Assembly: GCF_001953975.1 (NCBI RefSeq)
Contig: NZ_MBEJ01000055.1
Coordinates: forward strand, 19,034-83,033
DNA from: Mycobacterium sp. NS-7484
GTDB taxonomy: Bacteria; Actinomycetota; Actinomycetes; Mycobacteriales; Mycobacteriaceae
Length of the DNA: 64,000 nucleotides
Direction: 5' to 3'
Part shown: positions 18,146 to 28,382 of the stretch, one piece after another
Layout: each line of letters opens with the position of its first letter
How positions within the stretch are numbered: position 1 is the stretch's first letter
Made by a program: the position numbers and the translations under genes
The notes under the pieces: model-generated
Told to the model about the DNA's origin: nothing
The model's input: the letters and a program-made list of their open reading frames with translations, nothing else
The model's database searches: none

Positions 18146-18164
18146 TGTGTAGGATCGTTACACA
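18146..18164. promoter_or_regulatory. Inverted repeat overlapping the vapB start (candidate VapB operator)
   Basis: Arms TGTGTA and TACACA are reverse complements separated by seven bases, and the last base is the A of the vapB ATG. VapBC complexes commonly repress their own promoters at such sites. With no room for a normal ribosome-binding site, the mRNA may be leaderless or very short-leadered, as is common in mycobacteria. Confidence 0.5.
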
Positions 18165-18433
18165 TGAGTAGCCGTATTCAAGTGATTCTGTCGGAAGCTG
18201 AACGTGAGGCGTTTCGTCGCCAGGCTGCGGCCCGCAAAATGTCGTTGAGCACGTGGTTGCTTGAAGCTGGACGCAAGCAGCTCGCTGCCGAGCAAGCCGG
18301 ACCACTGCGCACGGTTGCCGAGCTACGCGAATTCTTCGGGTCGCTGCCGGATGAACCGGGTGTCGAGCCGGATTGGGACGAGCATCTCCGGGTGATGGCA
18401 GAGTCGCGGCGACATGGTGCGTCGGCTCCATGA
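18164..18433 (+). CDS. vapB: VapB-type antitoxin
   Basis: 89 residues. The N-terminal ~40 residues (MSSRIQVILSEAEREAFRRQ, then ARKMSLSTWLLEAG) form a ribbon-helix-helix DNA-binding domain. The C-terminal part (LREFFGSLP onward) should wrap the toxin's active site. Its stop codon overlaps the start of vapC (ATGA), the standard arrangement for coupled antitoxin-toxin expression. It resembles VapB37 of M. tuberculosis in context, next to helZ and the SWIM gene. Confidence 0.87.
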   Translation: MSSRIQVILSEAEREAFRRQAAARKMSLSTWLLEAGRKQLAAEQAGPLRTVAELREFFGSLPDEPGVEPDWDEHLRVMAESRRHGASAP

Positions 18434-18807
18434 TCTTTGTCGACACGAATGTCTTCATGTATGCCGTGGGTCGGCAGCATCCACTGCGCCAGTCAGCCCG
18501 GGACTTCCTCGAGCACAGCGTTGAGGCTCGCAGCCGGCTGGTCACCTCGGCGGAAGTGTTGCAGGAGCTGCTGCATGCCTACATTCCGGCGGACCGAATC
18601 GCCACCCTGGATGCGGCGTTGACGCTTGCGCGATCGTTGACCGAGGTTTGGTCGATCGAGGAGGCCGATGTGGTGCATGCTCGCACGTTGGCTGACCGTC
18701 ACCGTGCGCTCGGTGCGCGTGACCTCATCCACCTGGCCTGCTGTCAGCGTCGCGGTGTCACCGAAATCAAGACCTTCGACCGCGCTTTGGCCAGCGCGTT
18801 CGGCTGA
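18430..18807 (+). CDS. vapC: VapC-type PIN-domain ribonuclease toxin
   Basis: 125 residues from the ATG at 18430, which overlaps the vapB stop. The PIN acidic residues are visible: Asp in FVDTNVF near the start, Glu in VLQELL, and Asp in ARDLIH, with a further Asp in KTFDRAL. VapC toxins cut tRNA or rRNA when free of VapB. The gene looks intact. It is the likely counterpart of VapC37 given the helZ neighbourhood. Confidence 0.88.
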   Translation: MIFVDTNVFMYAVGRQHPLRQSARDFLEHSVEARSRLVTSAEVLQELLHAYIPADRIATLDAALTLARSLTEVWSIEEADVVHARTLADRHRALGARDLIHLACCQRRGVTEIKTFDRALASAFG

Positions 18808-18927
18808 AGGGTGGATCCTGACAGACGTTTCCAGCGCTGCGTGTGCCCGGTGGGTTCGCGGGCCACGAGACTGGATCCGGATTTTGCGCTGTCGGCGCCA
18901 CCCGCGTTCGTAACGTGGTGGTGCGCA

Positions 18928-20217
18928 TCACCCCGCGATCGGACGACGCACGTCCAGCTGCGCCAGGTCGGCGGCGATACGCCCGGCCGACCAACCGGCC
19001 CCGTTGGACACCGACATCATGCGGGCGCTGGTCACCGGGAAGAGCCGGTTGGTGAGGTCATCGGTCGCCTGGCTGTGCGCAGCCAGTACCGGAAGCAGCG
19101 TGCCGCGGTCCACCTCGGTGGCCACCGTCGTCGAGGTGGCGGTGAGGCGTTCACCGATGCGCTCGGCGTACGAGAGCAGAAACGATTGGCGAAACGAACG
19201 CGTCCGGGCCTGACCGCCACTGGTGGTGCGGCCCGCCGCCAGCATCGCCCGGTTGGCCTGGACCAACAGTGAAGTAGACAGCAGCTCAACGAATTCCAGG
19301 CCGCAGTCGGTACCGATGACGGTGACGAACCCGAGCTTCTCCGCGCACACCAACCGGCACCGGTTGGCCGTTGCCACCGACTGCACCAGTGTTGCCTTGG
19401 CGCCGACGTAGGGGTTGTCGATCCAGAGCCGCCGGGCGGTTGCCTCCGCGGCGTGTCCTTGCTCGTGATCACGGATCGCGTGGTGCAGCGAGTATCTGCT
19501 CATCAGCTCTTGCGCCTTGGCCGAAAAGGCTTCGGCTTCTTCGGGAAACTTGGTGGCCTCGGCTTTGGCGAGCAGCCCGCGCACCCGGCTGAGCGCTTTC
19601 GCATCGGCGGTGGACACCGGCGTCGACGAATGCTGGTGCCTGCCGGGCAAGGGCAGTAGCGGTTCGAGGGTCGGAAGGGTTCCCAACAGCCACAGCACCT
19701 TCAACACGATCACCAACACGGCCTGACGGTCGCGACCGTTTCGGTCCGCCCAGTCCCGCATCTGCGCAGCGCCGTGATCACTGCCCGTCGGCAGCTCGGC
19801 AAGCTCGCCACGCCATCGTGGGTGCAGCGTGGCGGCGGAGTAGTGCCGGGACTCCCGAACGATGGCCTCGTCCAGGTAGCCGGCTGCCACTGTGTCGAGA
19901 CGGCGACGAGCGAACTCGTGGAGGTCGTTGGGCGACCACCCCGCCTGCCATGCGTTGCTGATCGCACCGGCCAAGGTGCCCTCGGCGGCAAGGTCGAGAT
20001 CGTCTGCCCGGCCAGGGAATTCGTCGAGCAGCTCGTTGGCGTGGAATCCCGCATCGTGGTAGGGACACAACGCGAAGTGGTACAGCGCGGCGGTGAGGCG
20101 GTCGAGGAGGGCGGCCCGGTCGTACCCGGGATCGGGGCTCCAGCGTTCACGTGGTGACGATGCGCGGCGACGGTCCTTGTGCTTGGCGGCGCGCTTTTGG
20201 CGGTTGCGGCGGCTCAT
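18928..20217 (-). CDS. DUF2786-domain protein
   Basis: 429 residues from the ATG at 20217; the longer open frame upstream is low-complexity Arg/Pro coding with no family fit. The N-terminus is very basic (MSRRNRQKRAAKHKDRR). The central DUF2786 motif reads ALSRVRGLLAKAEATKFPEE, followed by AEAFSAKAQELMSRY (about residues 225-265). The family is widespread in actinobacteria and phages and its function is not known. The neighbouring arr gene is divergent, with about 290 bases between starts. Confidence 0.85.
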   Translation of the reverse strand: MSRRNRQKRAAKHKDRRRASSPRERWSPDPGYDRAALLDRLTAALYHFALCPYHDAGFHANELLDEFPGRADDLDLAAEGTLAGAISNAWQAGWSPNDLHEFARRRLDTVAAGYLDEAIVRESRHYSAATLHPRWRGELAELPTGSDHGAAQMRDWADRNGRDRQAVLVIVLKVLWLLGTLPTLEPLLPLPGRHQHSSTPVSTADAKALSRVRGLLAKAEATKFPEEAEAFSAKAQELMSRYSLHHAIRDHEQGHAAEATARRLWIDNPYVGAKATLVQSVATANRCRLVCAEKLGFVTVIGTDCGLEFVELLSTSLLVQANRAMLAAGRTTSGGQARTRSFRQSFLLSYAERIGERLTATSTTVATEVDRGTLLPVLAAHSQATDDLTNRLFPVTSARMMSVSNGAGWSAGRIAADLAQLDVRRPIAG

Positions 20218-20503
20218 GGCTGGAGTCTGGTGCAAGGGTCCGACAAGTAGCCGCTGCTGCCGCGCATACCGGCGGCATGCTGGTCGTCTTCGACGCGGTG
20301 CGCGCCTGTACGGGGTAGTGCCGCCAGGGAGTCGGGGCAGATCTCCTGGCCTGGAACGGATGCTGATGAGCACCGCGGGATTGGCTGAACGCGAAGGCCT
20401 TTGGATCGTTTCCCATTCTCACTATACGGCCGGAGGGGGGTCTTGCGGCAAGGCCCCTGACGTGCTGCACAATCGTCCGATCCGTGACGAGATGGGGAAT
20501 GTT

Positions 20504-20932
20504 GTGACGAGTACGCCGAAGCCTTTCGAACTGCACGAGTCGGGTGCGCTGCTGCACGGCACCAAGGCCGACCTGGCGGTGGGTGAGTACTTGGTGCCCG
20601 GACGGGAGTCGAATTACGAGGCGGGACGGATCATGAACCACGTGTACGTCACCCGCACCTTGGATGCCGCGGTGTGGGGCGCCGAGATGGCTGTCGGTGA
20701 GGGGCGGGGCCGCGTCTACATCGTCGAACCCGAAGGTGCGCTGGAGGACGACCCGAACGTGACCGACAAGAAGCTGCCCGGCAACCCGACCCACTCCTAC
20801 CGCACCCGGGAGCCCGTCAAGATCGTCGGTGAGCTCACCGACTGGGTGGGGCATTCACCCGAGCAGATCCAAGGCATGCGCGATGGCCTGGCCGATCTCC
20901 GGCGGAAAGGGCTCGACGTCATCTACGACTGA
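20504..20932 (+). CDS. arr: NAD+-rifampin ADP-ribosyltransferase
   Basis: 142 residues from the GTG at 20504, the length of the well-known Arr of Mycolicibacterium smegmatis. Arr inactivates rifamycins by ADP-ribosylating the ansa-chain hydroxyl. Family marks are KPFELHESGALLHGTKADL (with the His near residue 18), GRESNYEAGRIMNHVYVT, TLDAAVWGAE, YIVEPEGALEDDPNVTDKK and ELTDWVG. The product is expected to be active, since all blocks are intact. It predicts intrinsic rifampicin tolerance in the host. A remnant of another copy is at 12441-12516. Confidence 0.95.
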   Translation: MTSTPKPFELHESGALLHGTKADLAVGEYLVPGRESNYEAGRIMNHVYVTRTLDAAVWGAEMAVGEGRGRVYIVEPEGALEDDPNVTDKKLPGNPTHSYRTREPVKIVGELTDWVGHSPEQIQGMRDGLADLRRKGLDVIYD

Positions 20933-20993
20933 CCTCTCCGATTGTCGGTGGCTCGTGTGACGATGCGCGGTTCACTCAATTCAGGAGGTTGAT

Positions 20994-21311
20994 ATGAAGC
21001 GTGTAGTGGTGGCTGCGGTGACGGTCGCGATGGCTGTCGTCCTGAGCCCGGTGGCGTCGGCCGAACCGTCATGGACGATGCCGAACCTGATCGGGATGGA
21101 CCTGTAGGGGGCGCAGGATGCCATCCAGTCGCTGACCCACGGCGAGGTGTGGTTCAGCAGCTCGACCGATCTGACCGGGAAGGGCCGTGCGCAGATCAGC
21201 GACCGCAATTGGCAGGTGTGCAGTTCCACGCCACCGCCCGGGGTGAAGTTCTCGGCGTCGACCGAGATTGACTTCGGGGTGGTGCGGATTGACACGGAGG
21301 AGTGTCCGTGA
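20994..21311 (+). pseudogene. Secreted PASTA-type protein gene interrupted by an in-frame TAG
   Basis: After an AGGAGG ribosome-binding site the ATG at 20994 opens a ~23-residue signal peptide (MKRVVVAAVTVAMAVVLSPV, then ASA) followed by PSWTMPNLIGMDL. A TAG at 21105-21107 stops it at residue 37. In the same frame the sequence continues GAQDAIQSLT...VCSSTPPPGVKF...DTEECP to the TGA at 21311, a complete single PASTA-like domain as seen in many small mycobacterial exported proteins. A glutamine (CAG) is the likely original codon. The gene is broken unless TAG is read through. Confidence 0.85.
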
Positions 21312-21426
21312 GGCCTCGTTCGTAAGGCACTCGGCACGCTGCAGTGGGTGGACGCCGGCGGTGATCCGATGGCGTCCACCCAGGTGGACTTCGCGCATCG
21401 ATGGTGCCGATAACGGCCGTACGCTC

Positions 21427-22383
21427 ATGGGCATGCGATTCGGGCCTGTCACCGCGCTCTTGATCGCGCTGTCGGTCGGCGTGAGTGGCTGCACCGGTGC
21501 GCCCGACCGCGAACAGGAAGCACTCGACATCCGCAGCCGCATCGCGGCGATGCCGGGGGTGTCCGACGTCGACCTGATCTATGAAAACGGCGTTTTGGAG
21601 GGCACCCGGTTCGAGCTCGATGTTGCCATGGACGGGGCCACCGATGAGCAGGTCGGCGCGGTGGCCGGGCAGCTCGACGAGCTACGCGGCACAGACTTCG
21701 CCAAGTTCGACCAGTCGGTGAAGATCGTTGTGGCCGAAGGGACGTCGATATCTGGCGGTGCGGACCTGCCCGACGACATCGGACCCGTGACCGGGTTGGT
21801 GCGCCGGCTTCGCGCGGACGTTCCGGCTGGGGAGATCCGCTGGTTCGGCGGTGCCGCGCCGGACGCCTCGAAGATGCAGATCCTGAAGGCGCAGTCTCCG
21901 GATGCCGCGGTCGACGCCGTCTTGCGGATTTTCGCCGACCGGCCGCCGAGCGAGATCGAGGTCGCCGCAGCCGACCGGGTGGCCGATCCGCACTGGATGA
22001 TCGTCAACCGGTTCACCCCCGCCGACAAACAGCGCGTCGACGGGCAATTGGCCGCGGCGGCGCCGGCCGATCCGGGGTGGATCGGTGTCCGTGACGGCAG
22101 GATCGACCACCTTACCTTCGGTATACCGACCCCGGCGGCCGCCTACGACGACGTGGTGCGGACCATTCATGCGATCGGGGCCGGTCCGGACAATCCCGTC
22201 AGCCTCACCTGGGCCTGGCACGGTATTAAGTACCGCTACGACGAGCCGCGCTGGGCGGGCAGCGCCATGATCGGCAAATGCGACTACGTCAACGGTGACC
22301 GCACCAAGTCCGAACCGCTCGTACCCGATGCGTTGGCCCTGCAACAGCGCATCCGCGACGAGTTCGATACCTGCCTCAAGTAG
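21427..22383 (+). CDS. Putative exported lipoprotein, function unknown
   Basis: 318 residues from the ATG at 21427; an ATG two codons later at 21433 is equally possible. The N-terminus is a lipoprotein signal (VTALLIALSVGVSGC) with lipobox VSGC, so the mature protein should be lipid-anchored outside the membrane. The rest is a soluble alpha/beta protein with repeated motifs about discriminating residue pairs (MPGVSDVDLIYENGV and later DPGWIGVRDGRIDHL). I do not recognise a characterised family. Its stop overlaps by eight bases the convergent oxidoreductase gene. Confidence 0.75.
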   Translation: MGMRFGPVTALLIALSVGVSGCTGAPDREQEALDIRSRIAAMPGVSDVDLIYENGVLEGTRFELDVAMDGATDEQVGAVAGQLDELRGTDFAKFDQSVKIVVAEGTSISGGADLPDDIGPVTGLVRRLRADVPAGEIRWFGGAAPDASKMQILKAQSPDAAVDAVLRIFADRPPSEIEVAAADRVADPHWMIVNRFTPADKQRVDGQLAAAAPADPGWIGVRDGRIDHLTFGIPTPAAAYDDVVRTIHAIGAGPDNPVSLTWAWHGIKYRYDEPRWAGSAMIGKCDYVNGDRTKSEPLVPDALALQQRIRDEFDTCLK

Positions 22384-22870
22384 CGGCTGGTCTCGGGGTC
22401 AGCTTGATCGCGGCGAGGTGCTCACGCTCGACGGCATCGGCGAACTCCCGCAGGGTGGGCATCCGTGGTTCACGGAACGTCAAGCCCATCATCCGTTGCG
22501 CGCGTTTGACGCCGTAGGACTCGGCGCAGCGGTGGAACAGATCGGCGACGGTCGCGTGGTCCTCGATGAGGTCGCCGTGCATGGTCGTGGTCTGCCCGTC
22601 ATGCAGGACCTCGGCGGTGGCGCCGTTGCGGAAGTTGTATTTCCATGGCGCGTCGGTCATGGCATAGAGGGTGTTGTCGATGACATGGGCGCTCAACGGA
22701 ATCACGTACTGCCGTCCGGTCTTTCGGCCGCGGACGGTCAGCACCATGAATTGTTTTCGCGCAGCGCCGGCGAACGGCATGCGCAGAAGGAACCGCAGCG
22801 CCGGATTGACGACGCGCATCATCGCCTGTGGTGGATGGGTCACGGTGACCATGGGCGATTGCTCTGTCAT
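22376..22870 (-). CDS. Deazaflavin (F420)-dependent nitroreductase-family protein
   Basis: 164 residues with the split-barrel fold of the Ddn/FDOR-A family: LTVRGRKTGRQYVIPL is the family's core motif where the F420 phosphate and isoalloxazine ring bind, followed by WKYNFRNG and later TFREPRMPTLREF. Members use reduced F420 to reduce quinones and nitro compounds; Ddn of M. tuberculosis activates pretomanid. Activity of this paralogue is not assured. The gene converges on the lipoprotein gene with overlapping ends. Confidence 0.85.
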   Translation of the reverse strand: MTEQSPMVTVTHPPQAMMRVVNPALRFLLRMPFAGAARKQFMVLTVRGRKTGRQYVIPLSAHVIDNTLYAMTDAPWKYNFRNGATAEVLHDGQTTTMHGDLIEDHATVADLFHRCAESYGVKRAQRMMGLTFREPRMPTLREFADAVEREHLAAIKLTPRPAAT

Positions 22871-23039
22871 GACCTCACGCTAGGCGGATTGCTCGGCGTT
22901 GCCCAGGGTGTTGGCGGTGCGATTGCCTGACGGCTTCTCGCGGCGGGATGGACGAGCACGGCTGTTGGTCGGGCCGTTCCCATGAAGCGGCAGCTGCGGT
23001 GTTCACTCGTGCGGAGATTGATGCCGTTAGGTTTTCTTC

Positions 23040-23822
23040 GTGTCCGAACTGAACCTCCCCGAACCAGCGAACTGGTCCAAAGCAGACAAACGCGCGGTGT
23101 GGGCGGGACTCGCCGTGTCCGCGGGCATGGTCTACTTCGTTGTCCTGGCGCTCCTTGCCGGTCTGCGCGGCAACTACTTGACGACGGTTTTGATTTTCGG
23201 CTTCATCACATTTCCAGTCCTGATGACGGCTGCGCTTCTCATGGCCGCAGCAGGCAAGACGCAGACGCGAACCTCCAGCGACGCAACCGGGTTCACCGTG
23301 TGGCCGGATAGGCGGTTCGGCATGCTGTATTTGACGGGACTCGCGACGTTCGGCCCTTCGGCACTGCTGCTCGCGTTCTTCATACCGCGCGGCGTGATCG
23401 ACATTCCGATGTCGCGAGGGCTCCAGATCTTCTCGCCCCCGCTGTTCATGGCAGCGGCGATCGTCGCGGTCGTCGGTCTGATCAGCTGGAGGCGGCGCGG
23501 CGGAGTCGGATGCCTCAAATTCAGTCCGGCCATGGTTGAGATCGCCGATGTGATCAAAACCAGAGCGGTGGAATGGGATGACATTGTCGACGTCAAGGAT
23601 CATTCGGAAGCCAAGGACAGCAAAAATGCCGGCAGGTCGGTGGTGTTGTGCCTGCGTGACGGCAGCGAGAACGTTATCGGTGGCCTGAACCTTTATGTCC
23701 CGACGGGCGTTGCGCTGTACTGGTTGGTCCGGCATTACTGGCGACATCCCGAAGATCGGATGGAGCTGGTGGACTCGCGGGCTCCAGAGCGATTGCGCAA
23801 CAGTCGTTTCGACCTCACGTAG
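23040..23822 (+). CDS. Membrane protein with C-terminal soluble domain, function unknown
   Basis: 260 residues from a GTG at 23040. Four hydrophobic segments are visible (about residues 22-42, 48-70, 95-115 and 130-150), followed by a ~100-residue cytosolic part with a PH-like look (VGCLKFSPAMVEIADVIKTR, then AVEWDDIVDV). I do not recognise a named family. It converges on the kinase gene, with about 50 bases between stops. Confidence 0.7.
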   Translation: MSELNLPEPANWSKADKRAVWAGLAVSAGMVYFVVLALLAGLRGNYLTTVLIFGFITFPVLMTAALLMAAAGKTQTRTSSDATGFTVWPDRRFGMLYLTGLATFGPSALLLAFFIPRGVIDIPMSRGLQIFSPPLFMAAAIVAVVGLISWRRRGGVGCLKFSPAMVEIADVIKTRAVEWDDIVDVKDHSEAKDSKNAGRSVVLCLRDGSENVIGGLNLYVPTGVALYWLVRHYWRHPEDRMELVDSRAPERLRNSRFDLT

Positions 23823-23873
23823 CGGGAAGAGATGCCGCGGTGTGGGGGCGCGGCCTTCCCCGGCCAGGAGAGA

Positions 23874-25424
<1,551 letters not shown>

Positions 25425-25592
25425 CCTGTGCCTCCTCGACTGGCGAACAGGCGAACGTAGCGCGGGGTGCTGACAAGTTTATTCACCGGACGGAGTTCCG
25501 TAGCGGGAATTTGCTCATAGATCGGTGCCGGACCCGACGTGGGGCCCGATAGCGGATTGCGGCCGACGTACCCGGCGCGTCACCATGGCGAT

Positions 25593-26339
25593 ATGGCCGG
25601 TTTCGTGACCGTCCGGGCCTACGCCGAGCTCAACGATTTCCTGGACGTTGACTCGCGCGGTCGAGCCGTGCACCGGCCCTGCCAAAGTCATCAGACGGTC
25701 AAAGATGTGCTGGAAGCCATGGGCATCCCGCACACCGAGATCGACCTGATTCTGGTCAACGGGGATCCGGTGGGCTTCGAGCACCGGCCGACAACCGGCG
25801 ACCGCGTCGCGGTGTTTCCGATGTTCGAGGCACTCGACATCGGTCCCACGGCGCGGTTACGGCCGGAACCGTTGCGGGATCCGCGGTTCGTGGTTGACGT
25901 CAACCTCGGTCGGCTGGCGCGGTTGCTGCGGGTGCTGGGTTTCGATGTGTGGTGGCGCAACGATGCCGATGATCACACGCTGGCCGACGTCAGCCTGGAC
26001 CAGCAGCGGACCCTGCTGACGCGAGACCGTGGTCTGTTGAAGCGTCGCGCCATCACCCATGGTTTGTTCGTCCACTCCCAGCAACCCGAGGAACAGACGC
26101 TGGAGGTGATGCGTCGGCTGGATCTGCGGCGGCAGGTCACACCGTTCACCCGGTGCCTGCGGTGCAACGGCACGTTGACCGCGGTGGACAAGGAGCAGGT
26201 GCTCGACCGCCTGGAGCCGTTGACGCGGCAGTACTACGACGAATTCAGTCAGTGCCCATGCTGCGGTCAGATCTACTGGGCAGGAACGCATTTCGAACGC
26301 TTGTCTGGGCTGGTCGACAAGCTGCTTGCGCGACTTTGA
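25593..26339 (+). CDS. Mut7-C RNase-domain protein with N-terminal ubiquitin-like domain
   Basis: 248 residues from the ATG at 25593. The first ~85 residues resemble the ThiS/MoaD-like ubiquitin fold of this family. The remainder is the Mut7-C PIN-like RNase domain (FVVDVNLGRLARLLRVLGFD, then LLTRDRGLLKR with acidic residues) ending in a zinc ribbon (CLRCNGTL and CPCCGQIYW). Conserved in many actinobacteria; it is expected to act on RNA, target unknown. Confidence 0.88.
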   Translation: MAGFVTVRAYAELNDFLDVDSRGRAVHRPCQSHQTVKDVLEAMGIPHTEIDLILVNGDPVGFEHRPTTGDRVAVFPMFEALDIGPTARLRPEPLRDPRFVVDVNLGRLARLLRVLGFDVWWRNDADDHTLADVSLDQQRTLLTRDRGLLKRRAITHGLFVHSQQPEEQTLEVMRRLDLRRQVTPFTRCLRCNGTLTAVDKEQVLDRLEPLTRQYYDEFSQCPCCGQIYWAGTHFERLSGLVDKLLARL

Positions 26340-26621
26340 TCAGCTTCGAACCAGGAGAGAACCATCATCGGGTCCTTGGCGGTGAGCACCGCCGACGTAG
26401 CCGTCGCCATGATCGTGCGCGCGTCGTCCGCGAGCGCGACGCCGGGATGCCTCGTGGGAATTCTTGGGTAGCCAGGAGCGACCCGAGATCGTGCTGCCCG
26501 ACGAGGCGAGCCACCTCGGGTCGGCGGTCGCACCAGTTCAGAACGTGGGGGACGGGGTTGTACTGAGAACACGGCCGCGGGTGGGTACCCCTACTTCAGT
26601 GTCGAACGTTGGGGGAAGGAG

Positions 26622-27338
26622 ATGACGATGACGAAAGTCCTGATGGTGATCTCGGCGGCTGACCACTGGACGCTCAGGGATGGAACGGTGCATCCGTCCG
26701 GGTATTGGGCCGAGGAGGTCGCCCGCCCACACCAGATTTTCACCGCGGCGGGATGGGACATCACGGTGGCGACGCCGGGCGGCAAGGCGCCGACGCTGGA
26801 CAAACTCAGCCTCGGGTTCGCCGGTGGTCTGCCGTGGAAGCGCCGCGAGGTGAAGCGCTATCTGGACAGCATCGCCAATGTGTTGGCTCATCCCGTCGCG
26901 CTCGACACCGTGAACGACGACGACTTCGACGTGGTGTTCTATCCAGGTGGCCACGGTCCGATGGAGGACCTCGCCTACGATCCGGTCTCCGGGGCTCTGT
27001 TGGCGCACCGGCTGGCGACGGATAAACCACTCGCCTTGCTGTGCCATGCGCCGGCGGCGATCCTGGCCGCTGCTCGGCCGGACGGGACCTCGCCGTTCAC
27101 CGGGCGGCGCATGACCGGGTTTTCCAACAACGAGGAGCTGCTCAACGGCTTCGCCAGAAAGGCGCCATGGCTGTTGGAGGACCGACTGAAAGAGGCCGGC
27201 GTCGACTACTCCAAGGCGCTGATTCCGCTACGTCCGCATGTCGTGGTCGACGGCAACCTCTACACCGGGCAGAACCCACAGTCCTCGGAGAAGTTGGCGG
27301 AGCGGCTGGTGGCGGACGTGAAAGCGGGCGTTGGGTGA
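26622..27338 (+). CDS. DJ-1/PfpI-family (Hsp31-like) protein
   Basis: 238 residues from the ATG at 26622, with GAAGGAG upstream. The nucleophile elbow is LALLCHAPAAIL (Cys near residue 141) followed by the family His; VVFYPGGHGPMEDL holds the conserved acidic/Gly region. Members act as glyoxalases III, deglycases or chaperones. The long insert with YWAEEVARPHQIF and TVATPGG is Hsp31-like. Probably a stress protein in the cytosol. Confidence 0.88.
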   Translation: MTMTKVLMVISAADHWTLRDGTVHPSGYWAEEVARPHQIFTAAGWDITVATPGGKAPTLDKLSLGFAGGLPWKRREVKRYLDSIANVLAHPVALDTVNDDDFDVVFYPGGHGPMEDLAYDPVSGALLAHRLATDKPLALLCHAPAAILAAARPDGTSPFTGRRMTGFSNNEELLNGFARKAPWLLEDRLKEAGVDYSKALIPLRPHVVVDGNLYTGQNPQSSEKLAERLVADVKAGVG

Positions 27339-27786
27339 TGCCTGCTTGGAGCCAGTGCGGCGTCGACACCGATGGGATCCGTCTGGGTGGCAGGTGCGCT
27401 TGAAGCTCGTCAATCTCCCTGGCGACTCCTGGTCGGTATGAGAGCCAATCTGGGGTTGTCGATCGAACGCAATTTGCCATTTGCTGGGAGTCGGTAACCG
27501 TAATCACTGACGAGTTCAGCACGTGTGTGCTGCCAAGCGGTGTGCGCAGATACAGACGGTCGCATGCGGCATCATGAAACTTTACGGAAAGCGATGATGG
27601 CAGGCGTATTGACCATTGTGGGTCGCGAAGGTGCCGGTCTCCGCGGGGTGGCAGATGGCCGTCCAAAACCATTGCCAGGCTATTCACAGGTTCATTTGTA
27701 GGATCTTGAAAAGGCGATTGCCGCGGTCCGCGACGGACTGGCACGCCTTTAGACAGGGGATTGATTCAACGCCACGGGGGGCGGCT
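27339..27786. other. Non-coding stretch before the type VII effector cassette
   Basis: About 450 bases without a gene I can support. It is less GC-rich than its surroundings and must hold the promoter of the WXG100 operon; a TAGGAT at about 27702 is a possible -10 element, which is weak evidence. Confidence 0.4.
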
Positions 27787-28089
27787 ATGGCAGACCTACA
27801 GGTGACACCGGATGTATTGGGGCAGGTGTCAACGGAGTTCGAGTCGGCGGCACAGCAGCTGCGGGAGAGTTTGAGTTCGCTCGATCGTGAGATCGCGCAG
27901 ATGCTCGGACCGAGTTGGTCTGGGAGTGCCGCCTCGGCGTATGACGCAGTGTGGCGCGAGTGGCATGAAGGCTCTTCGAAGGTGCATCAGGGATTGGCGA
28001 TGATGTCTGATTTGTTGATCGCGGCTGCCGCCCGATACGCGGAGACCGATCGGGATGGCGGGGCGGCCATCGCCGGGTCGGGGTCATAA
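27787..28089 (+). CDS. WXG100-family (Esx-like) protein
   Basis: 100 residues from the ATG at 27787. The WxG turn is WSG in LGPSWSGSAASAYDAVW, at the centre of a predicted helical hairpin, and the C-terminus has YAETD, which fits the YxxxD/E secretion signal of type VII (ESX) substrates. It probably pairs with the next gene product as a heterodimer or as a chaperone-like partner for the large effector downstream. Three genes follow with gaps of two to three bases, so this starts an operon. Confidence 0.88.
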   Translation: MADLQVTPDVLGQVSTEFESAAQQLRESLSSLDREIAQMLGPSWSGSAASAYDAVWREWHEGSSKVHQGLAMMSDLLIAAAARYAETDRDGGAAIAGSGS

Positions 28090-28091
28090 GC

Positions 28092-28379
28092 ATGGGGGCC
28101 TTCAAGGTGGATCCGGCGGTGCTGCTGGCTGCCGCCGATCGGATGGCGCAGTTCGAGCAGCACATGGAACAAACGCTGGCGCAGTTGGCGGCCGTCGAAC
28201 ATCAACTGGGCGCGACGTGGGACGGTGAGGGTGGGCGCGCACAAGCCGCCGCTCAACAGCAGTGGGCCGAGGGCGCAGCCGAGATGCGACAGGCACTGGC
28301 CCATTTGCGGGTGATCGCCGAGGGCGCACATGAGAACTATCACGGTGCTGCGCAAATGAATCTGCGCAACTGGGGTTAG
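28092..28379 (+). CDS. WXG100-family (Esx-like) protein, second partner
   Basis: 95 residues starting two bases after the previous stop. It has the WxG turn TWDGEGG and a long Ala/Gln-rich helical hairpin; no YxxxD/E is evident at its C-terminus, so in an Esx-type pair the other subunit would carry the signal. It is likely the partner of the protein at 27787 and may bind the N-terminal helices of the 834-residue effector. Confidence 0.85.
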   Translation: MGAFKVDPAVLLAAADRMAQFEQHMEQTLAQLAAVEHQLGATWDGEGGRAQAAAQQQWAEGAAEMRQALAHLRVIAEGAHENYHGAAQMNLRNWG

Positions 28380-28382
28380 TCG

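Noticed and set aside
26273..26572. Minus-strand open frame before the DJ-1 gene (ALADDARTIMATATSAVL region)
   Set aside because: Short helical-looking piece only, overlaps the Mut7-C gene, and no family is recognised; probably chance or a long-decayed gene.
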